Origin: Streptomyces sp. NRRL F-525
GTDB taxonomy: Bacteria > Actinomycetota > Actinomycetes > Streptomycetales > Streptomycetaceae
Length of the DNA: 64,000 nt
Direction: 5' to 3'
Assembly (NCBI RefSeq): GCF_000716605.1
Contig: NZ_JNXE01000006.1
Location: 186,001 to 250,000, forward strand
The notes beneath the pieces were generated by a model, which made no database searches, was not told where the DNA came from, and saw only the letters and a list, made by a program, of their open reading frames with translations. The position numbers and the translations under genes were made by a program. Positions 1-8,576 of this stretch are shown piece by piece (the first letter of the stretch is position 1; every line of letters begins with the position of its first letter).

Positions 1-129
1 CGCGGTGGCGAAGGCGCGGACCATCGCGAGGCCCAGGCCCCGGCTGCCGCCCGTGACGAGGGCGACCTTGCCGGAGAGGCCGAACAGGTCTGCCGGAGCA
101 AGGGACTTGGGGTCGCGCCCGTCGCTCAT
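1..129 (-). CDS. SDR-family oxidoreductase, N-terminal fragment
   Basis: Only the first 43 codons are inside the window; the gene continues past the left edge. The N-terminus ends in a TGGSRGLG nucleotide-binding motif at about residues 27-34, the classical SDR glycine-rich TGxxxGxG signature, so an NAD(P)-dependent dehydrogenase is expected. Its ATG overlaps the stop of the upstream acyl-CoA dehydrogenase (ATGA), so the two are probably co-translated. Substrate cannot be inferred from the fragment. Confidence 0.85.
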   Translation of the reverse strand, partial: MSDGRDPKSLAPADLFGLSGKVALVTGGSRGLGLAMVRAFATA

Positions 130-1445
130 GCCTCCACCCGGCCGGTGAGGCTGTCGTCGTCGATGACGTGGGCGTAGCGCTTGCGGGCGGCCTCCAGTTT
201 CGGCGGGATGTGTTCGCTGGGGAACAGTCCCTCGGCCGGGCGGCGGTTCTTCAGCAGCTGCTTGGCGATCGTGGTGCGGTGCACCTCGGTGGGGCCGTCG
301 GCGAGGGCGAGGTTCGGTGCGGCCATCCACCATTTGGCGAGCGGGAGTTCGTTGGTGGTGCCTAGCGAGCCGTGCAGATGCAGGGCGCGCTGAATGACGT
401 CGTGCAACACCTTCGCCGTCTGGACCTTGCACATCGCGATCTGGGTGCGGGCCGCGCCGTGCGGCTGGGTGTCGATGATCCAGGCGGTGTGCAGCACCAG
501 CAGCCGGAACTGCTGCAACTCCACCCAGGAGTCCGCGATGAACTGCTGCACCGCCTGCTTCTCGGCGAGAAGAGTGCCCTGAGTCCGGCGGGACAGCGCG
601 CGCTCGCACATCATGTCGAAGGCGCGCGTGCACTTGCCGACGGTCCGCATCGCGTGGTGCACACGGCCCCCGCCGAGCCGGGCCTGGGCGACCTTGAAAC
701 CCTCGCCGGGGCCGCCGAGCATGGCGTCGAGCGGGACCCGCACCTGGTCGTAGCGGATGTAGGCGTGGATGCCCTCGTCGAGGGAGTCGCGCTCGTCCAT
801 CGTGCCGACGTTGCGCTTGATCTCGATGCCGGGTGTCTCGGCCGGGACGATGAACATCGACATCCGGGCGTGCGGCGCGGCCTCCGGGTCGGTGACGGCC
901 ATGACGATGAGGAAGGCCGCGTACCGGGCGTTGGAGGAGAACCACTTCTCCCCGTCGATCACCCACTCGTCCCCCTCGCGCCGGGCCCGGCACACGAACT
1001 CCTTCGGATCGGCTCCGGCCTGCGGTTCCGTCATCGAGAAGGTGGAGACGATGTCCCCGTCGAGCAGGGGCCGCAGATAGCGCGCCTTCTGTGCGCCCGT
1101 GCCGAACATCGCCAGGATCTCGGCGTTGCCGGTGTCCGGGGCGGCGGTGCCGAAGACCGTCGGGGCCCAGTAGGAGCGGCCGAGGATCTCGTTGAGGTAC
1201 GCGAGCTTCACCTGGCCGTAGCCCGCGCCGCCGAGTTCGGCGCCGAGATGGCAGGCCCACAGACCCTGGGCCCGGACCTGTTCCTGGAGCGGCTTGAGGA
1301 TCGCGCGCGCCTTCTCGTTGCGCGTGTCGTACGGGTCGCCGCCGTGCGGGAAGAGCAGGTCGAGCGGCTCGACCTCCTCCCGTACGAAGGCCGCCGCCCA
1401 GTCCAGCTTGGCCTGGAACTCGGGTTCGGTCGAGAAGTCCAGCAT
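126..1445 (-). CDS. acyl-CoA dehydrogenase (FadE 1)
   Basis: A 439-residue acyl-CoA dehydrogenase that would introduce an alpha,beta double bond into an acyl-CoA using FAD. The middle holds the FAD-contact stretch FSMTEPQAGAD (about residue 135) and a WFSSNA segment. The C-terminus carries LADGPTEVHR, the form typical of the ACAD10/11-like clade rather than the YEGT motif of MCAD. It is divergent from the CoA-transferase operon and shares the intergenic region 1446-1558, which holds a candidate operator. It is coupled by ATGA to the downstream SDR. Acyl chain preference is unknown. Confidence 0.93.
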   Translation of the reverse strand: MLDFSTEPEFQAKLDWAAAFVREEVEPLDLLFPHGGDPYDTRNEKARAILKPLQEQVRAQGLWACHLGAELGGAGYGQVKLAYLNEILGRSYWAPTVFGTAAPDTGNAEILAMFGTGAQKARYLRPLLDGDIVSTFSMTEPQAGADPKEFVCRARREGDEWVIDGEKWFSSNARYAAFLIVMAVTDPEAAPHARMSMFIVPAETPGIEIKRNVGTMDERDSLDEGIHAYIRYDQVRVPLDAMLGGPGEGFKVAQARLGGGRVHHAMRTVGKCTRAFDMMCERALSRRTQGTLLAEKQAVQQFIADSWVELQQFRLLVLHTAWIIDTQPHGAARTQIAMCKVQTAKVLHDVIQRALHLHGSLGTTNELPLAKWWMAAPNLALADGPTEVHRTTIAKQLLKNRRPAEGLFPSEHIPPKLEAARKRYAHVIDDDSLTGRVEA

Positions 1446-1482
1446 CGGCCCTCCGGAAGGTGCGGGTCGGTCGGTGACGGCA

Positions 1483-1494
1483 AAACAGTATACT
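1483..1494 (-). promoter_or_regulatory. site A of the recurrent island element (AGTATACTGTTT)
   Basis: Read on the minus strand this 12-mer fits RGTRNMCTSANT, with A in place of S-A at one late position. The pattern is seen at four other promoters in the island (14364, 14421, 16083, 21115). It lies between the divergent FadE 1 and CoA-transferase genes. AGTATACT (1487-1494) is itself palindromic, and TATACT could equally be a -10 hexamer. Confidence 0.45.
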
Positions 1495-1558
1495 TTTTAG
1501 CGAGGTTCGGTCCATACTCGGAGCGCGTGACGGCGGAATGAGTATGAGGAGTTGGTCG

Positions 1559-2791
1559 ATGCGCAGGCCGATGGAGGGCGTACGCGTTCTCGAAGTAGCC
1601 CAGTTCACCTTCGTCCCGGCGGCGGGCGCCGTGCTCGCGGACTGGGGTGCCGATGTGATCAAGATCGAGCATGCCGAACGCGGCGACGCCCAGCGCGGGT
1701 TGGTCCGGGTCCTCGGCTACGAGGCCGCCAGCAAGGGGTCGTCGTTCTTCCCCATAGTCGAGGGCCCCAACCGGGGCAAACGCAGCGTCGGCCTAGCCCT
1801 GGAGAAACCGTCCGCCCGCAAGGTGTTCGAGGATCTGGTCCGCGCCAGCGATGTGTTCCTCACGAACTTCCTGCCCGAGGCGCGCGCCAAACTGCGCATC
1901 GACGTCGAGGACATCCGGGCCATCAACCCGGACATCATCTACGTGCGCGGCAGCGGCTTCGGCCCGCAGGGCGACGAGGCCACCAAGGGCGGCTACGACA
2001 GCACCGCCTTCTGGGCGCGCGGCGGCAGCGCCGCCGGTGTCACCCCGCACGGCGCGGACCGGATGACCAGGATGCCCGCCGGGGCCTACGGCGACTCGAT
2101 GGGTGGCATGACGATCGCCGGTGGCATCGCCGCCGCCCTCTACTCCCGCGCGACGACCGGTGAACCCTCCGTGGTGGACGTGTCGTTGCTCGGCGTCGGC
2201 GCCTGGGCGACCCAGTTCACGGTCAACCTGGCGCTGATGAACGGCGGTCCGCTCCCGGTCAACGTCCAGCCCCGGTACGGATCGCGCACCAACCCGCTCA
2301 TCGGCGCCTATCTCACCTCGGACGGACGCTGGATCGAACTGTCGATGCTCCAACCCGGCCGGTACTGGGCCGAGTTCTGCAAACTCGCCGGCCGCGAGGA
2401 ACTGGGCACCGACGAACGCTTCGACAGTACTGAGAAGTTGATGGCCAACGCGGCGGAGGCCGCCGACATCGTCGCCGGTCTCCTCGCGTCCCGTCCCTTC
2501 GCGGAGTGGGTCGAGATCCTCTCGCGTGGAGAGGGCCAGTGGGCGGCGGTGCAGAACGCCTGGGAGGTCGGCCAGGACCCCTCGCTGCGCGCCAACGGAC
2601 TCATCGCCCCGGTCGTCGACGCCGACGGCGTGGACCGCGAACTCGTCGCCAGCCCCGTCCAGTTCGACGAGACACCGGTCGACCTGACGAGGGCACCGCA
2701 GTTCGCGGAGCACACCGACGAGGTCCTGCGCTCGCTCGGCCTCTCCGACGAGGAGCTGATCGCGCTGAAGATCGACGGTGCGGCGACGTGA
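1559..2791 (+). CDS. CaiB/BaiF family III CoA-transferase
   Basis: A 410-residue class III CoA-transferase, expected to move CoA between acyl groups. The N-terminus has the family signature: RVLEVAQFTFVPAAGAVLADWGADVIKIE, shown here only by its order of motifs (start, ADWGADVIKIE, RGKRSV, GYDSTAFWARGG, YGDSMGGM). I chose the ATG at 1559 because GAGGAG (1546-1551) lies 7 nt upstream; an in-frame ATG at 1538 has no comparable site. It is the first gene of a ten-gene plus-strand operon. Its TGA overlaps the GTG of a repeat-encoded micro-ORF. It probably activates the pathway substrate or an intermediate, together with the CoA ligase downstream. Confidence 0.92.
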   Translation: MRRPMEGVRVLEVAQFTFVPAAGAVLADWGADVIKIEHAERGDAQRGLVRVLGYEAASKGSSFFPIVEGPNRGKRSVGLALEKPSARKVFEDLVRASDVFLTNFLPEARAKLRIDVEDIRAINPDIIYVRGSGFGPQGDEATKGGYDSTAFWARGGSAAGVTPHGADRMTRMPAGAYGDSMGGMTIAGGIAAALYSRATTGEPSVVDVSLLGVGAWATQFTVNLALMNGGPLPVNVQPRYGSRTNPLIGAYLTSDGRWIELSMLQPGRYWAEFCKLAGREELGTDERFDSTEKLMANAAEAADIVAGLLASRPFAEWVEILSRGEGQWAAVQNAWEVGQDPSLRANGLIAPVVDADGVDRELVASPVQFDETPVDLTRAPQFAEHTDEVLRSLGLSDEELIALKIDGAAT

Positions 2792-2931
2792 CGGCCGTAG
2801 AAGACGTGAAGGCCGTACAAGACGTGAAGGCCGTACAAGACGTGAAGGCCGTAGAAGACATGAAGACCGTACGAGACGCGCGGACCGTACGACACGCGCA
2901 GGCCGCAGGAGACGAGCAGAGCGTGCGGAAG
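2788..2931 (+). repeat. 18-bp tandem repeat, eight imperfect units
   Basis: Eight consecutive 18-nt units run from 2788. Units 2 and 3 are identical (GTGAAGGCCGTACAAGAC). Units 1 and 4 differ from them by one or two bases, and units 5-8 decay progressively. The period is a multiple of three, so the frame is kept. It fills almost the whole space between the CoA-transferase and the P450 ribosome-binding site. Confidence 0.9.
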
Positions 2932-2943
2932 GAGCCGTCATGA
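2788..2943 (+). CDS. putative 51-aa hexapeptide-repeat micro-protein
   Basis: A GTG at 2788 overlaps the CoA-transferase stop (GTGA), and the TGA at 2941-2943 overlaps the P450 start (ATGA), so the frame exactly bridges the two genes. The product is eight imperfect hexapeptides of the type VKAVQD followed by EPS, rich in Val, Lys, Asp and Glu and low in complexity. Codon use (GTA, CAA, GAA) is much less GC3-biased than the neighbours, and there is no convincing ribosome-binding site, only possible coupling. No family is recognised. It may be a real coupled peptide or a non-coding spacer built by repeat expansion. Confidence 0.35.
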   Translation: MTAVEDVKAVQDVKAVQDVKAVEDMKTVRDARTVRHAQAAGDEQSVRKEPS

Positions 2944-4139
2944 GCGCGACCCTCGAACCCGACGGGACCCACCAGGGCGTCCCCGCCTACCACTTCGACA
3001 ACCGCCTCGGCGGCCCGGTCCTCAGCCATCAGGAACGCTGGGACGAGATGGCCCGCACCCACGCCGGATTCCGGAGCACCATCGCGCGCGGGTACTGGGT
3101 CGTCACCGAGGGCGAGGCCGTGCAGAAGGCCCTCCAGGACTGGCGGACCTTCTCGAACACGTCCGTGACGGCGCTCGACCCCGACCCCAGGTTCCTGTGG
3201 ATCCCGGAGATGCTGGACCCGCCCCAACACACCGCGTGGCGACGGCTGTTGGGCAGTGCCTTCTCGCCCAAGACCGTCGCCGCCCGGGAGCCGGAGATCC
3301 GGGAGGTGGCGTCCGGCCTCGTCGACGGGCTGCAGGGCAGCGGTTCCGCCGACGTCCTCGACGCGTTCGCCCGCCGCTTCCCGACCCTGATCTTCATGCG
3401 GCTGATGGGCCTGCCCGAGGAGGATCTCGCGCGGTTCCTCGACTGGATCCACGATCTGCTGCACCTGTCCCACCGTGAAGACCCGGACGGCGAGCGGCAG
3501 TTGAGCGCCATGCGTGCCGTGTCGGAGTACTTCGAGGAGCAGATCGCCGTCCGGCGCGACGCGCCCCGTGACGACCTGCTGTCCCGTGCGATGAGCTGGA
3601 CGATCGACGACGAGCCGATCAGCGACCGGGACATGCACGCCTTCTGCATCCTGCTGTTCCAGGCCGGCTTCGACACCGTCCCGATCTCCATCGGCTGGGC
3701 CCTCTACCACTTCGCCACGCATCCGGAACAGCGCAGGGCGATCGTCGAGAACCCCGAGCTGATCCCCACGGCGGTCGAGGAGATCCTGCGCGTCTACTCG
3801 TTCGTCGTGCCCGCCCGCAAGGCGACCCAGGACGTCGAGATCGGCGGCTGCCCGGTCAGGGCGGGGGAGATGGTGATGCTCCCGCTCGCGGTCAGCAACC
3901 GCGACCCCGAGCGCTTCGAGGACCCCCTCGAAGTGGACCTGCGGCGCAAGACCAGCAACCACATCGCGTTCGGCTCCGGCCCGCACCGCTGCCTGGGCTC
4001 GCACCTCGCCCGCCTCGAACTCAACGTGGCCGTCGAGGAATGGCACAAGCGCATCCCCGACTACCGGATCACCCCCGGCCAGGACCTCGAACAGCACGGC
4101 AACATGTACGGCATCAAGCAGCTCCGGCTCGAGTGGTGA
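2940..4139 (+). CDS. cytochrome P450 (P450-1)
   Basis: A 399-residue soluble bacterial P450. Visible motifs are the I-helix AGFDT (about 242-246), the K-helix EEILR and the heme loop FGSGPHRCLG with Cys351. The ATG at 2940 has GGAAGGAG at 2927-2934. It sits inside the CoA-transferase/beta-oxidation operon, so hydroxylation or oxidation of the catabolic substrate is more likely than an antibiotic-tailoring role. It needs ferredoxin; the 63-aa ferredoxin at 23460 is the only candidate partner seen, and no ferredoxin reductase is in the window. Confidence 0.95.
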   Translation: MSATLEPDGTHQGVPAYHFDNRLGGPVLSHQERWDEMARTHAGFRSTIARGYWVVTEGEAVQKALQDWRTFSNTSVTALDPDPRFLWIPEMLDPPQHTAWRRLLGSAFSPKTVAAREPEIREVASGLVDGLQGSGSADVLDAFARRFPTLIFMRLMGLPEEDLARFLDWIHDLLHLSHREDPDGERQLSAMRAVSEYFEEQIAVRRDAPRDDLLSRAMSWTIDDEPISDRDMHAFCILLFQAGFDTVPISIGWALYHFATHPEQRRAIVENPELIPTAVEEILRVYSFVVPARKATQDVEIGGCPVRAGEMVMLPLAVSNRDPERFEDPLEVDLRRKTSNHIAFGSGPHRCLGSHLARLELNVAVEEWHKRIPDYRITPGQDLEQHGNMYGIKQLRLEW

Positions 4140-4147
4140 GCGACGCC

Positions 4148-4621
4148 ATGACGCACCCGCTCAGCGCAACTGACCTGTACCACACGGGAATTGTCGTCCC
4201 GGACATCGAGGCGTGGAAGACCCGGCTGACCGAGGTCGCGGGCCACCGCTGGACCGAGACCATGGCCGCCGACCTCCCGGTCCGCCTCGCGGACGGCGAG
4301 CGCGTGCTCCCGCTGCGCTACGCGTACTCACTGGACACCCCGCACATCGAACTCGTGCAGGAGATCCCGGGGACACCGTGGACACCGGCCGCACAGCTCG
4401 CCACCCATCACCTCGGCTACTTCTGCGACGACCTCCAGACCACGTCCAAACGGCTGGAGGAGGCGGGTTTCCCGCTGGAGGCCTGCGCGACGGTCGACGG
4501 CGCCATGTCGATCTTCGCCTACCACCTCGACCCGTGGGGCGTCCGCATCGAGATCGTGGACCGCACCCGCATACCGGACTTCGCCGCCTACCTCCGCTCC
4601 AAGGCGCCGACGTGGCACTGA
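4148..4621 (+). CDS. VOC-family (glyoxalase-fold) protein
   Basis: A 157-residue vicinal-oxygen-chelate protein with two beta-alpha-beta-beta-beta repeats. Candidate metal ligands follow the family pattern: His in DLYHTG near the start, Glu in HIELVQE, His in THHLGYF and Glu in RIEIVD near the end. It could be an epimerase or isomerase of a CoA-thioester intermediate (methylmalonyl-CoA epimerase has this fold), but the reaction is not assignable. It starts 8 nt after the P450 stop and overlaps the next acyl-CoA dehydrogenase by 10 nt, so it belongs to the operon. Confidence 0.85.
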   Translation: MTHPLSATDLYHTGIVVPDIEAWKTRLTEVAGHRWTETMAADLPVRLADGERVLPLRYAYSLDTPHIELVQEIPGTPWTPAAQLATHHLGYFCDDLQTTSKRLEEAGFPLEACATVDGAMSIFAYHLDPWGVRIEIVDRTRIPDFAAYLRSKAPTWH

Positions 4622-5715
4622 CGTTCACCGAGGAGCAGGAACAACTCCGCACGACGCTAAGGCGGTTCCTCGCCGACAAGGCGCCGAGCGCGGCGGTGCG
4701 CCGTGCGATGGACTCCGGCGAGGGATACGACCCCCGGCTGTGGCGGCAGATGGCGGACCAACTCGGGCTGCACGGACTGGCGTTGCCGGAGGCCTACGGC
4801 GGATTCGGCGGCGGCCCGGTCGAGTTGGGGATCGTGCTGGAGGAGCTGGGACGGGTGCTGCTGCCGTCGCCGTACTTCGCGACCGTGGCCCTCGCCGGGC
4901 AGGCGCTCGCGGCCTCGAACGACGAGGCGGCGCAGGCGCGTTGGCTGCCCGCGATCGCCGACGGTTCGACGACGGCCACGCTGGCGCTCGCGGAGGAGAG
5001 CGGGTCATGGCGCGTCGAGGACGTGGAGACCACGGCCACGCACGAGACGGTGTCGGGCACCAAGATGTTCGTCGTCGACGGCCACACCGCCGACCTGATC
5101 CTCGTCGTGGCGCGCACCGGCACCGGCCCCGGACTGTTCGCCGTCGACGGTGACGCGCCCGGCGTGACCCGCACCCGGCTGGAGACCCTCGACCCGACCC
5201 GGCGGCTGGCGCGCGTCGACCTCGACGGCGCGCCCGCGCGACGGATCGGCCCCGACGGCGACGCGTCCGCGTATCTGCGGACCGTGCTCGACCTGGTGGC
5301 CGTGGCGCTCGCCGCCGAGCAGGTCGGCGGGGCGCAGGCCTGTTTGGACGCGGCCGTGGAGTACGCCAAGGTCCGGGTGCAGTTCGGGCGGCCCATCGGA
5401 TCGTTCCAGGCGGTCAAGCACAAGTGCGCCGACCTGCTGGTCCAGGTCGAGGGCGCCCGGTCGGCGGCCTACCACGCCACGACCGTGGCGGACGAGGGCT
5501 CGTCCGAACTGCCGGTGTCCGCCGCGCTGGCCGCGGCCTGCTGCGCGGACGCCTTCACCCACGCGGCCAAGGAGAACATCCAGATCCACGGCGGCATCGG
5601 CTACACGTGGGAGCACGACGCGCACCTGTATCTCAAGCGCGCGAAGTCGTCGGAGCAGTTGTTCGGGGGGCCGGCCGCACACCGGGCCCGGTTGGCCGAC
5701 CTGGTCGGAATCTGA
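4612..5715 (+). CDS. acyl-CoA dehydrogenase-like subunit (FadE 2)
   Basis: A 367-residue acyl-CoA dehydrogenase family protein starting at a GTG that overlaps the VOC gene. The C-terminus reads LFGGPAAHR where catalytic MCAD-type enzymes have YEGT, so the usual C-terminal catalytic Glu is absent. Such sequences are common among the non-catalytic partners of heteromeric alpha2beta2 dehydrogenases of actinobacterial steroid catabolism. It may therefore need one of the other FadE proteins here as partner. This pairing is inference; no adjacent alpha subunit is fused or coupled to it. Confidence 0.9.
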   Translation: MALTFTEEQEQLRTTLRRFLADKAPSAAVRRAMDSGEGYDPRLWRQMADQLGLHGLALPEAYGGFGGGPVELGIVLEELGRVLLPSPYFATVALAGQALAASNDEAAQARWLPAIADGSTTATLALAEESGSWRVEDVETTATHETVSGTKMFVVDGHTADLILVVARTGTGPGLFAVDGDAPGVTRTRLETLDPTRRLARVDLDGAPARRIGPDGDASAYLRTVLDLVAVALAAEQVGGAQACLDAAVEYAKVRVQFGRPIGSFQAVKHKCADLLVQVEGARSAAYHATTVADEGSSELPVSAALAAACCADAFTHAAKENIQIHGGIGYTWEHDAHLYLKRAKSSEQLFGGPAAHRARLADLVGI

Positions 5716-5744
5716 GACCGACGTCCTGTCGAAAGGCTGATCAC

Positions 5745-7241
5745 GTGGGAATTCGCGACCGCCTGTCCCGCCTGCTGGCCGAAGCGCCCGCGGCCGCCGA
5801 GGCGATCGAGTACGACCAGAACTGGTGGACCTGGGGGCAGGTCCAGCGGACCGCGAAGGAACTCCGCGAGACACTCGACGCGCTGGGCCTGCACTCCGGG
5901 GCCCGCGTCGGGGTCGTCCTGGAGAACCGGCCCGAACACGTCGCCGTGGTCGCCGCGGTCATCGCCTCCGGACGCTGCCTGGTCATGCTCAGCCCGCTCC
6001 AGCCCGCCGCACGCCTCGCCGCCGACATCACCCGCTGCGCGCCACCCGTCGTGGTGTCCGGCGCCGAGGTCCTCGCCCGCGAGGGCGTCCTCGACGCCGT
6101 GACCGCGTATGGCGCCGCCCTCGAACTGAGCACCGACGGGACCCTACGGCCCGCGGGCGGCACGGCACCGGCCGAGGCACCGGCCCGCCCGGGCGTCGCC
6201 GTGGAGATGCTCACCTCCGGCACCACCGGCCCCCCGAAACGCGTCCACCTGCGCATCGGACAGCTCGACCAGGCCCTCGTCTCCGGCGGTCAGACCCCGA
6301 AGCCGAGCAGACTCCTGTCGGAATCCGCGTCGCTCGTGGCCACACCGCTCGTGCACATCGGCGGCCTGTGGCGGGCGCTGGCCTGCCTCGCCACCGGACG
6401 CCGGATGCTGCTGATGCCGAAGTTCGCCGTCGAGCCCTGGGTCAGCGCCGTCGAACGCCACCAGCTGCGCGCGGCGAGCCTGGTACCGGCCGCGCTGCGC
6501 GCCGTCCTCGACGCCCATGTACCGAAGGAACGCCTCGCCACCCTCCAGGTGGTCACCTCGGGCACGGCACCCTGCCCGCCCGAACTCGCCGACGCCTTCC
6601 ACCGGACGTACGGCATCCCCGTCCTGATGACCTACGGCGCGACGGAGTTCGCCGGAGCCGTCGCCGGCTGGACCCTGCCGCTGCACGACCGGTGGTGGCA
6701 GCGCAAGGCGGGCAGCGCCGGACGCGCCTTCGCCGGCGTCGAGTTGAGGGTGACCGGCGAGGACGGCACCGAGCTGCCGGTCGGCCGTACCGGACGGCTC
6801 GAAGTGCGCACCGAGCAGAGCACGCACGGCGGCCGTACCTGGGTGCGGACCAGTGACCTGGCCCGGATCGACGCCGAGCGGTTCGTGTGGATCGAGGGCC
6901 GCGCCGACGACGCGATCATCCGCGGCGGCTTCAAAGTGCAGCCGGAGACGGTCAAACGCGTCTTGGAGACCCATCCGGCCGTACGCGAGGCGGCAGTTGC
7001 CGGACTGCCCGATCCGAGGCTCGGCGAAGTACCGGTCGCCGCCGTCGAGTTGGGGCCGGGGGAGCCCGCTCCCGACGAGGCCGAACTGACCGCCCTGTGC
7101 CGCAGCCACCTCGCCCCGTACGAGGTGCCGGCCCACATCGTCGTCGTCGACGAACTGCCCCGCACGCCGTCGAGCAAGGTGAGCCGCGTCGAACTGCTCG
7201 ACCTCGTACGGGCGCGGTTCGCCGAGCAGACCAAGGCCTGA
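5745..7241 (+). CDS. AMP-forming acyl-CoA ligase
   Basis: A 498-residue member of the ANL adenylating superfamily, expected to activate a carboxylic acid to its CoA thioester with ATP. The P-loop-like motif is TSGTTGPPK (about residue 155), followed by YGATEF and the C-terminal ASK-like Lys in TPSSKVSR. The GTG at 5745 has GAAAGG at 5731-5736. Its place between FadE 2 and the dehydratase suggests it loads the pathway substrate for beta-oxidation. Substrate range cannot be read from the sequence. Confidence 0.93.
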   Translation: MGIRDRLSRLLAEAPAAAEAIEYDQNWWTWGQVQRTAKELRETLDALGLHSGARVGVVLENRPEHVAVVAAVIASGRCLVMLSPLQPAARLAADITRCAPPVVVSGAEVLAREGVLDAVTAYGAALELSTDGTLRPAGGTAPAEAPARPGVAVEMLTSGTTGPPKRVHLRIGQLDQALVSGGQTPKPSRLLSESASLVATPLVHIGGLWRALACLATGRRMLLMPKFAVEPWVSAVERHQLRAASLVPAALRAVLDAHVPKERLATLQVVTSGTAPCPPELADAFHRTYGIPVLMTYGATEFAGAVAGWTLPLHDRWWQRKAGSAGRAFAGVELRVTGEDGTELPVGRTGRLEVRTEQSTHGGRTWVRTSDLARIDAERFVWIEGRADDAIIRGGFKVQPETVKRVLETHPAVREAAVAGLPDPRLGEVPVAAVELGPGEPAPDEAELTALCRSHLAPYEVPAHIVVVDELPRTPSSKVSRVELLDLVRARFAEQTKA

Positions 7242-7262
7242 GCGCCTGAAGGAGGAACTGCG

Positions 7263-7289
7263 GTGACCAGCAAGGAGGTTGAGCGGTGA
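7263..7289 (+). other. 8-codon micro-ORF with its own Shine-Dalgarno
   Basis: GAAGGAGG (7248-7255) sits 7 nt before a GTG that encodes VTSKEVER and stops with a TGA overlapping the GTG of the next gene (GTGA). The next gene also has its own AAGGAGG (7272-7278). Two complete initiation signals in tandem suggest either a coupling peptide or a duplicated start site. Confidence 0.4.
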
Positions 7290-8542
7290 GCGGGACCGAG
7301 GAGAAGACGGCCGAGCGGTTCGGCATGCTGACGGACGAGGCGGTCGAACGCTCCCGGCGACGCCTGGGCGTACCCCAGCCGCAGCACAACCCACCCCACA
7401 ACTACGAGGTCACCTGGGACGGTTCACGCCACTTCGCCTACGGCTACGGTGACGCCAACCCGCTCTACTGCGACCCCGAGTACGCGGCGAAGACCCGCTG
7501 GGGCGCCCTCATCGCACCGCCGACCTTCCTCTACACGATGGGGGAGGACGCGGCCCCGGCACCGGACCCGGAGACCAAGGCACTGCTCAAGGGGGATCCC
7601 TTCGCGGGACTCGGTTCCTACCAGGCGGTGATGGAGTTCGAGTGGTGGCGACCGCTCCAACTGGGCGACCGCTGCCGGGTGTTGCAGACCCAGGTCGGGG
7701 TGCGGCTCAAGCAGAGCAGCTTCGGCGGGCGCACCGCGCACGTCGTCCGCGACTACCTGTACGCCAACGGGCGCGGCGAGATGCACGCCCTGCGGCGCGG
7801 CACCTGGATCAACGCCGAACGGCACACGTCGAAGAAGCGGGCCAAGGAGGCGCTGGCACAACCGCCTTACACGCCTGACCAATTGGCCGAGATCGACGCG
7901 GCGTACGCCGCCGAGACCAGGCGCGGCGCCGAACCCCGCCACTGGGAGGACGTCCAGGTCGGGGACGTACTGCAACCCCGGGTGAAGGGCCCGCTGACCA
8001 CCACGGACGTGGTCGTGTGGCACCTCGGCTGGGGCATGCAGCTCACCCCGCCCGGCGCGTTCGGTATCGCGGCGGCCGTACGGCGCAAAGCCCCCGGCCT
8101 CTACCCGCCCAACCGGCTGGGCGTCCCGGACACCGTCCAGCGCCTGCACTGGGAACCCGAACGGGCTCGGGAGTTGGGCCTCCCCAACCCCTACGACTAC
8201 GGCGGCATGCGCGAGACCTGGCTCTGCCATCTGCTCACCGACTGGATCGGCGACGACGGTTGGCTGTGGAAACTCCGGTGCGAGCACCGCAAGTTCAACT
8301 ACCTCGGCGACACCACCTGGGTGCGCGGCACGGTCGTCGACAAACGGTTGGTGGACGGGCGGGGCGAGGTGCACATCGAGGTGCGCTGCGAGAACCAGCG
8401 CGGTGAAGTCACCACGCCCGGAACGGCAGTTGTGCTCCTTCCGACCAGGGAGCGCGCCGTCGAACTCCCCGTGCCGCCCGCCCAGAACCTGGACGGCATG
8501 GTCGCCCACGAACTGGAGCGGTTCGCGGTCGGCGGCAAATGA
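7286..8542 (+). CDS. double-hotdog MaoC/FAS1-like dehydratase
   Basis: A 418-residue protein with two hotdog domains. The N-terminal one (about 30-175) resembles the FAS1-like dehydratase half, with GDANPLYCDPEYA and APPTFLYTMG. The C-terminal one (about 205-390) has the MaoC-like TTTDVVVWHLGWG and a GVPDTVQRLHWEP segment. Such fused or paired hotdogs hydrate enoyl-CoAs, including bulky steroid-derived ones, so this is a candidate enoyl-CoA hydratase for a large substrate. GTG start with AAGGAGG at 7272-7278. It lies mid-operon between the CoA ligase and a crotonase-type hydratase, so the operon has two hydratase types. Confidence 0.85.
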   Translation: MSGTEEKTAERFGMLTDEAVERSRRRLGVPQPQHNPPHNYEVTWDGSRHFAYGYGDANPLYCDPEYAAKTRWGALIAPPTFLYTMGEDAAPAPDPETKALLKGDPFAGLGSYQAVMEFEWWRPLQLGDRCRVLQTQVGVRLKQSSFGGRTAHVVRDYLYANGRGEMHALRRGTWINAERHTSKKRAKEALAQPPYTPDQLAEIDAAYAAETRRGAEPRHWEDVQVGDVLQPRVKGPLTTTDVVVWHLGWGMQLTPPGAFGIAAAVRRKAPGLYPPNRLGVPDTVQRLHWEPERARELGLPNPYDYGGMRETWLCHLLTDWIGDDGWLWKLRCEHRKFNYLGDTTWVRGTVVDKRLVDGRGEVHIEVRCENQRGEVTTPGTAVVLLPTRERAVELPVPPAQNLDGMVAHELERFAVGGK

Positions 8543-8576
8543 ACGGCAATTGAGGATGACGATTCAGGAGGCAAGG

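Noticed and set aside
1487..1494. AGTATACT as a restriction- or transposon-related palindrome
   Set aside because: It is a promoter-region element repeated at related promoters and compatible with a -10 box; nothing mobile is nearby.
372..1541. Long plus-strand open frame opposite FadE 1
   Set aside because: High-GC antisense shadow: low-complexity composition, no family signature, and FadE 1 on the other strand is unambiguous.
2785..2928. Possible CRISPR array at the 18-bp repeats
   Set aside because: Units are contiguous, with no spacers, and diverge steadily; this is a simple tandem repeat.
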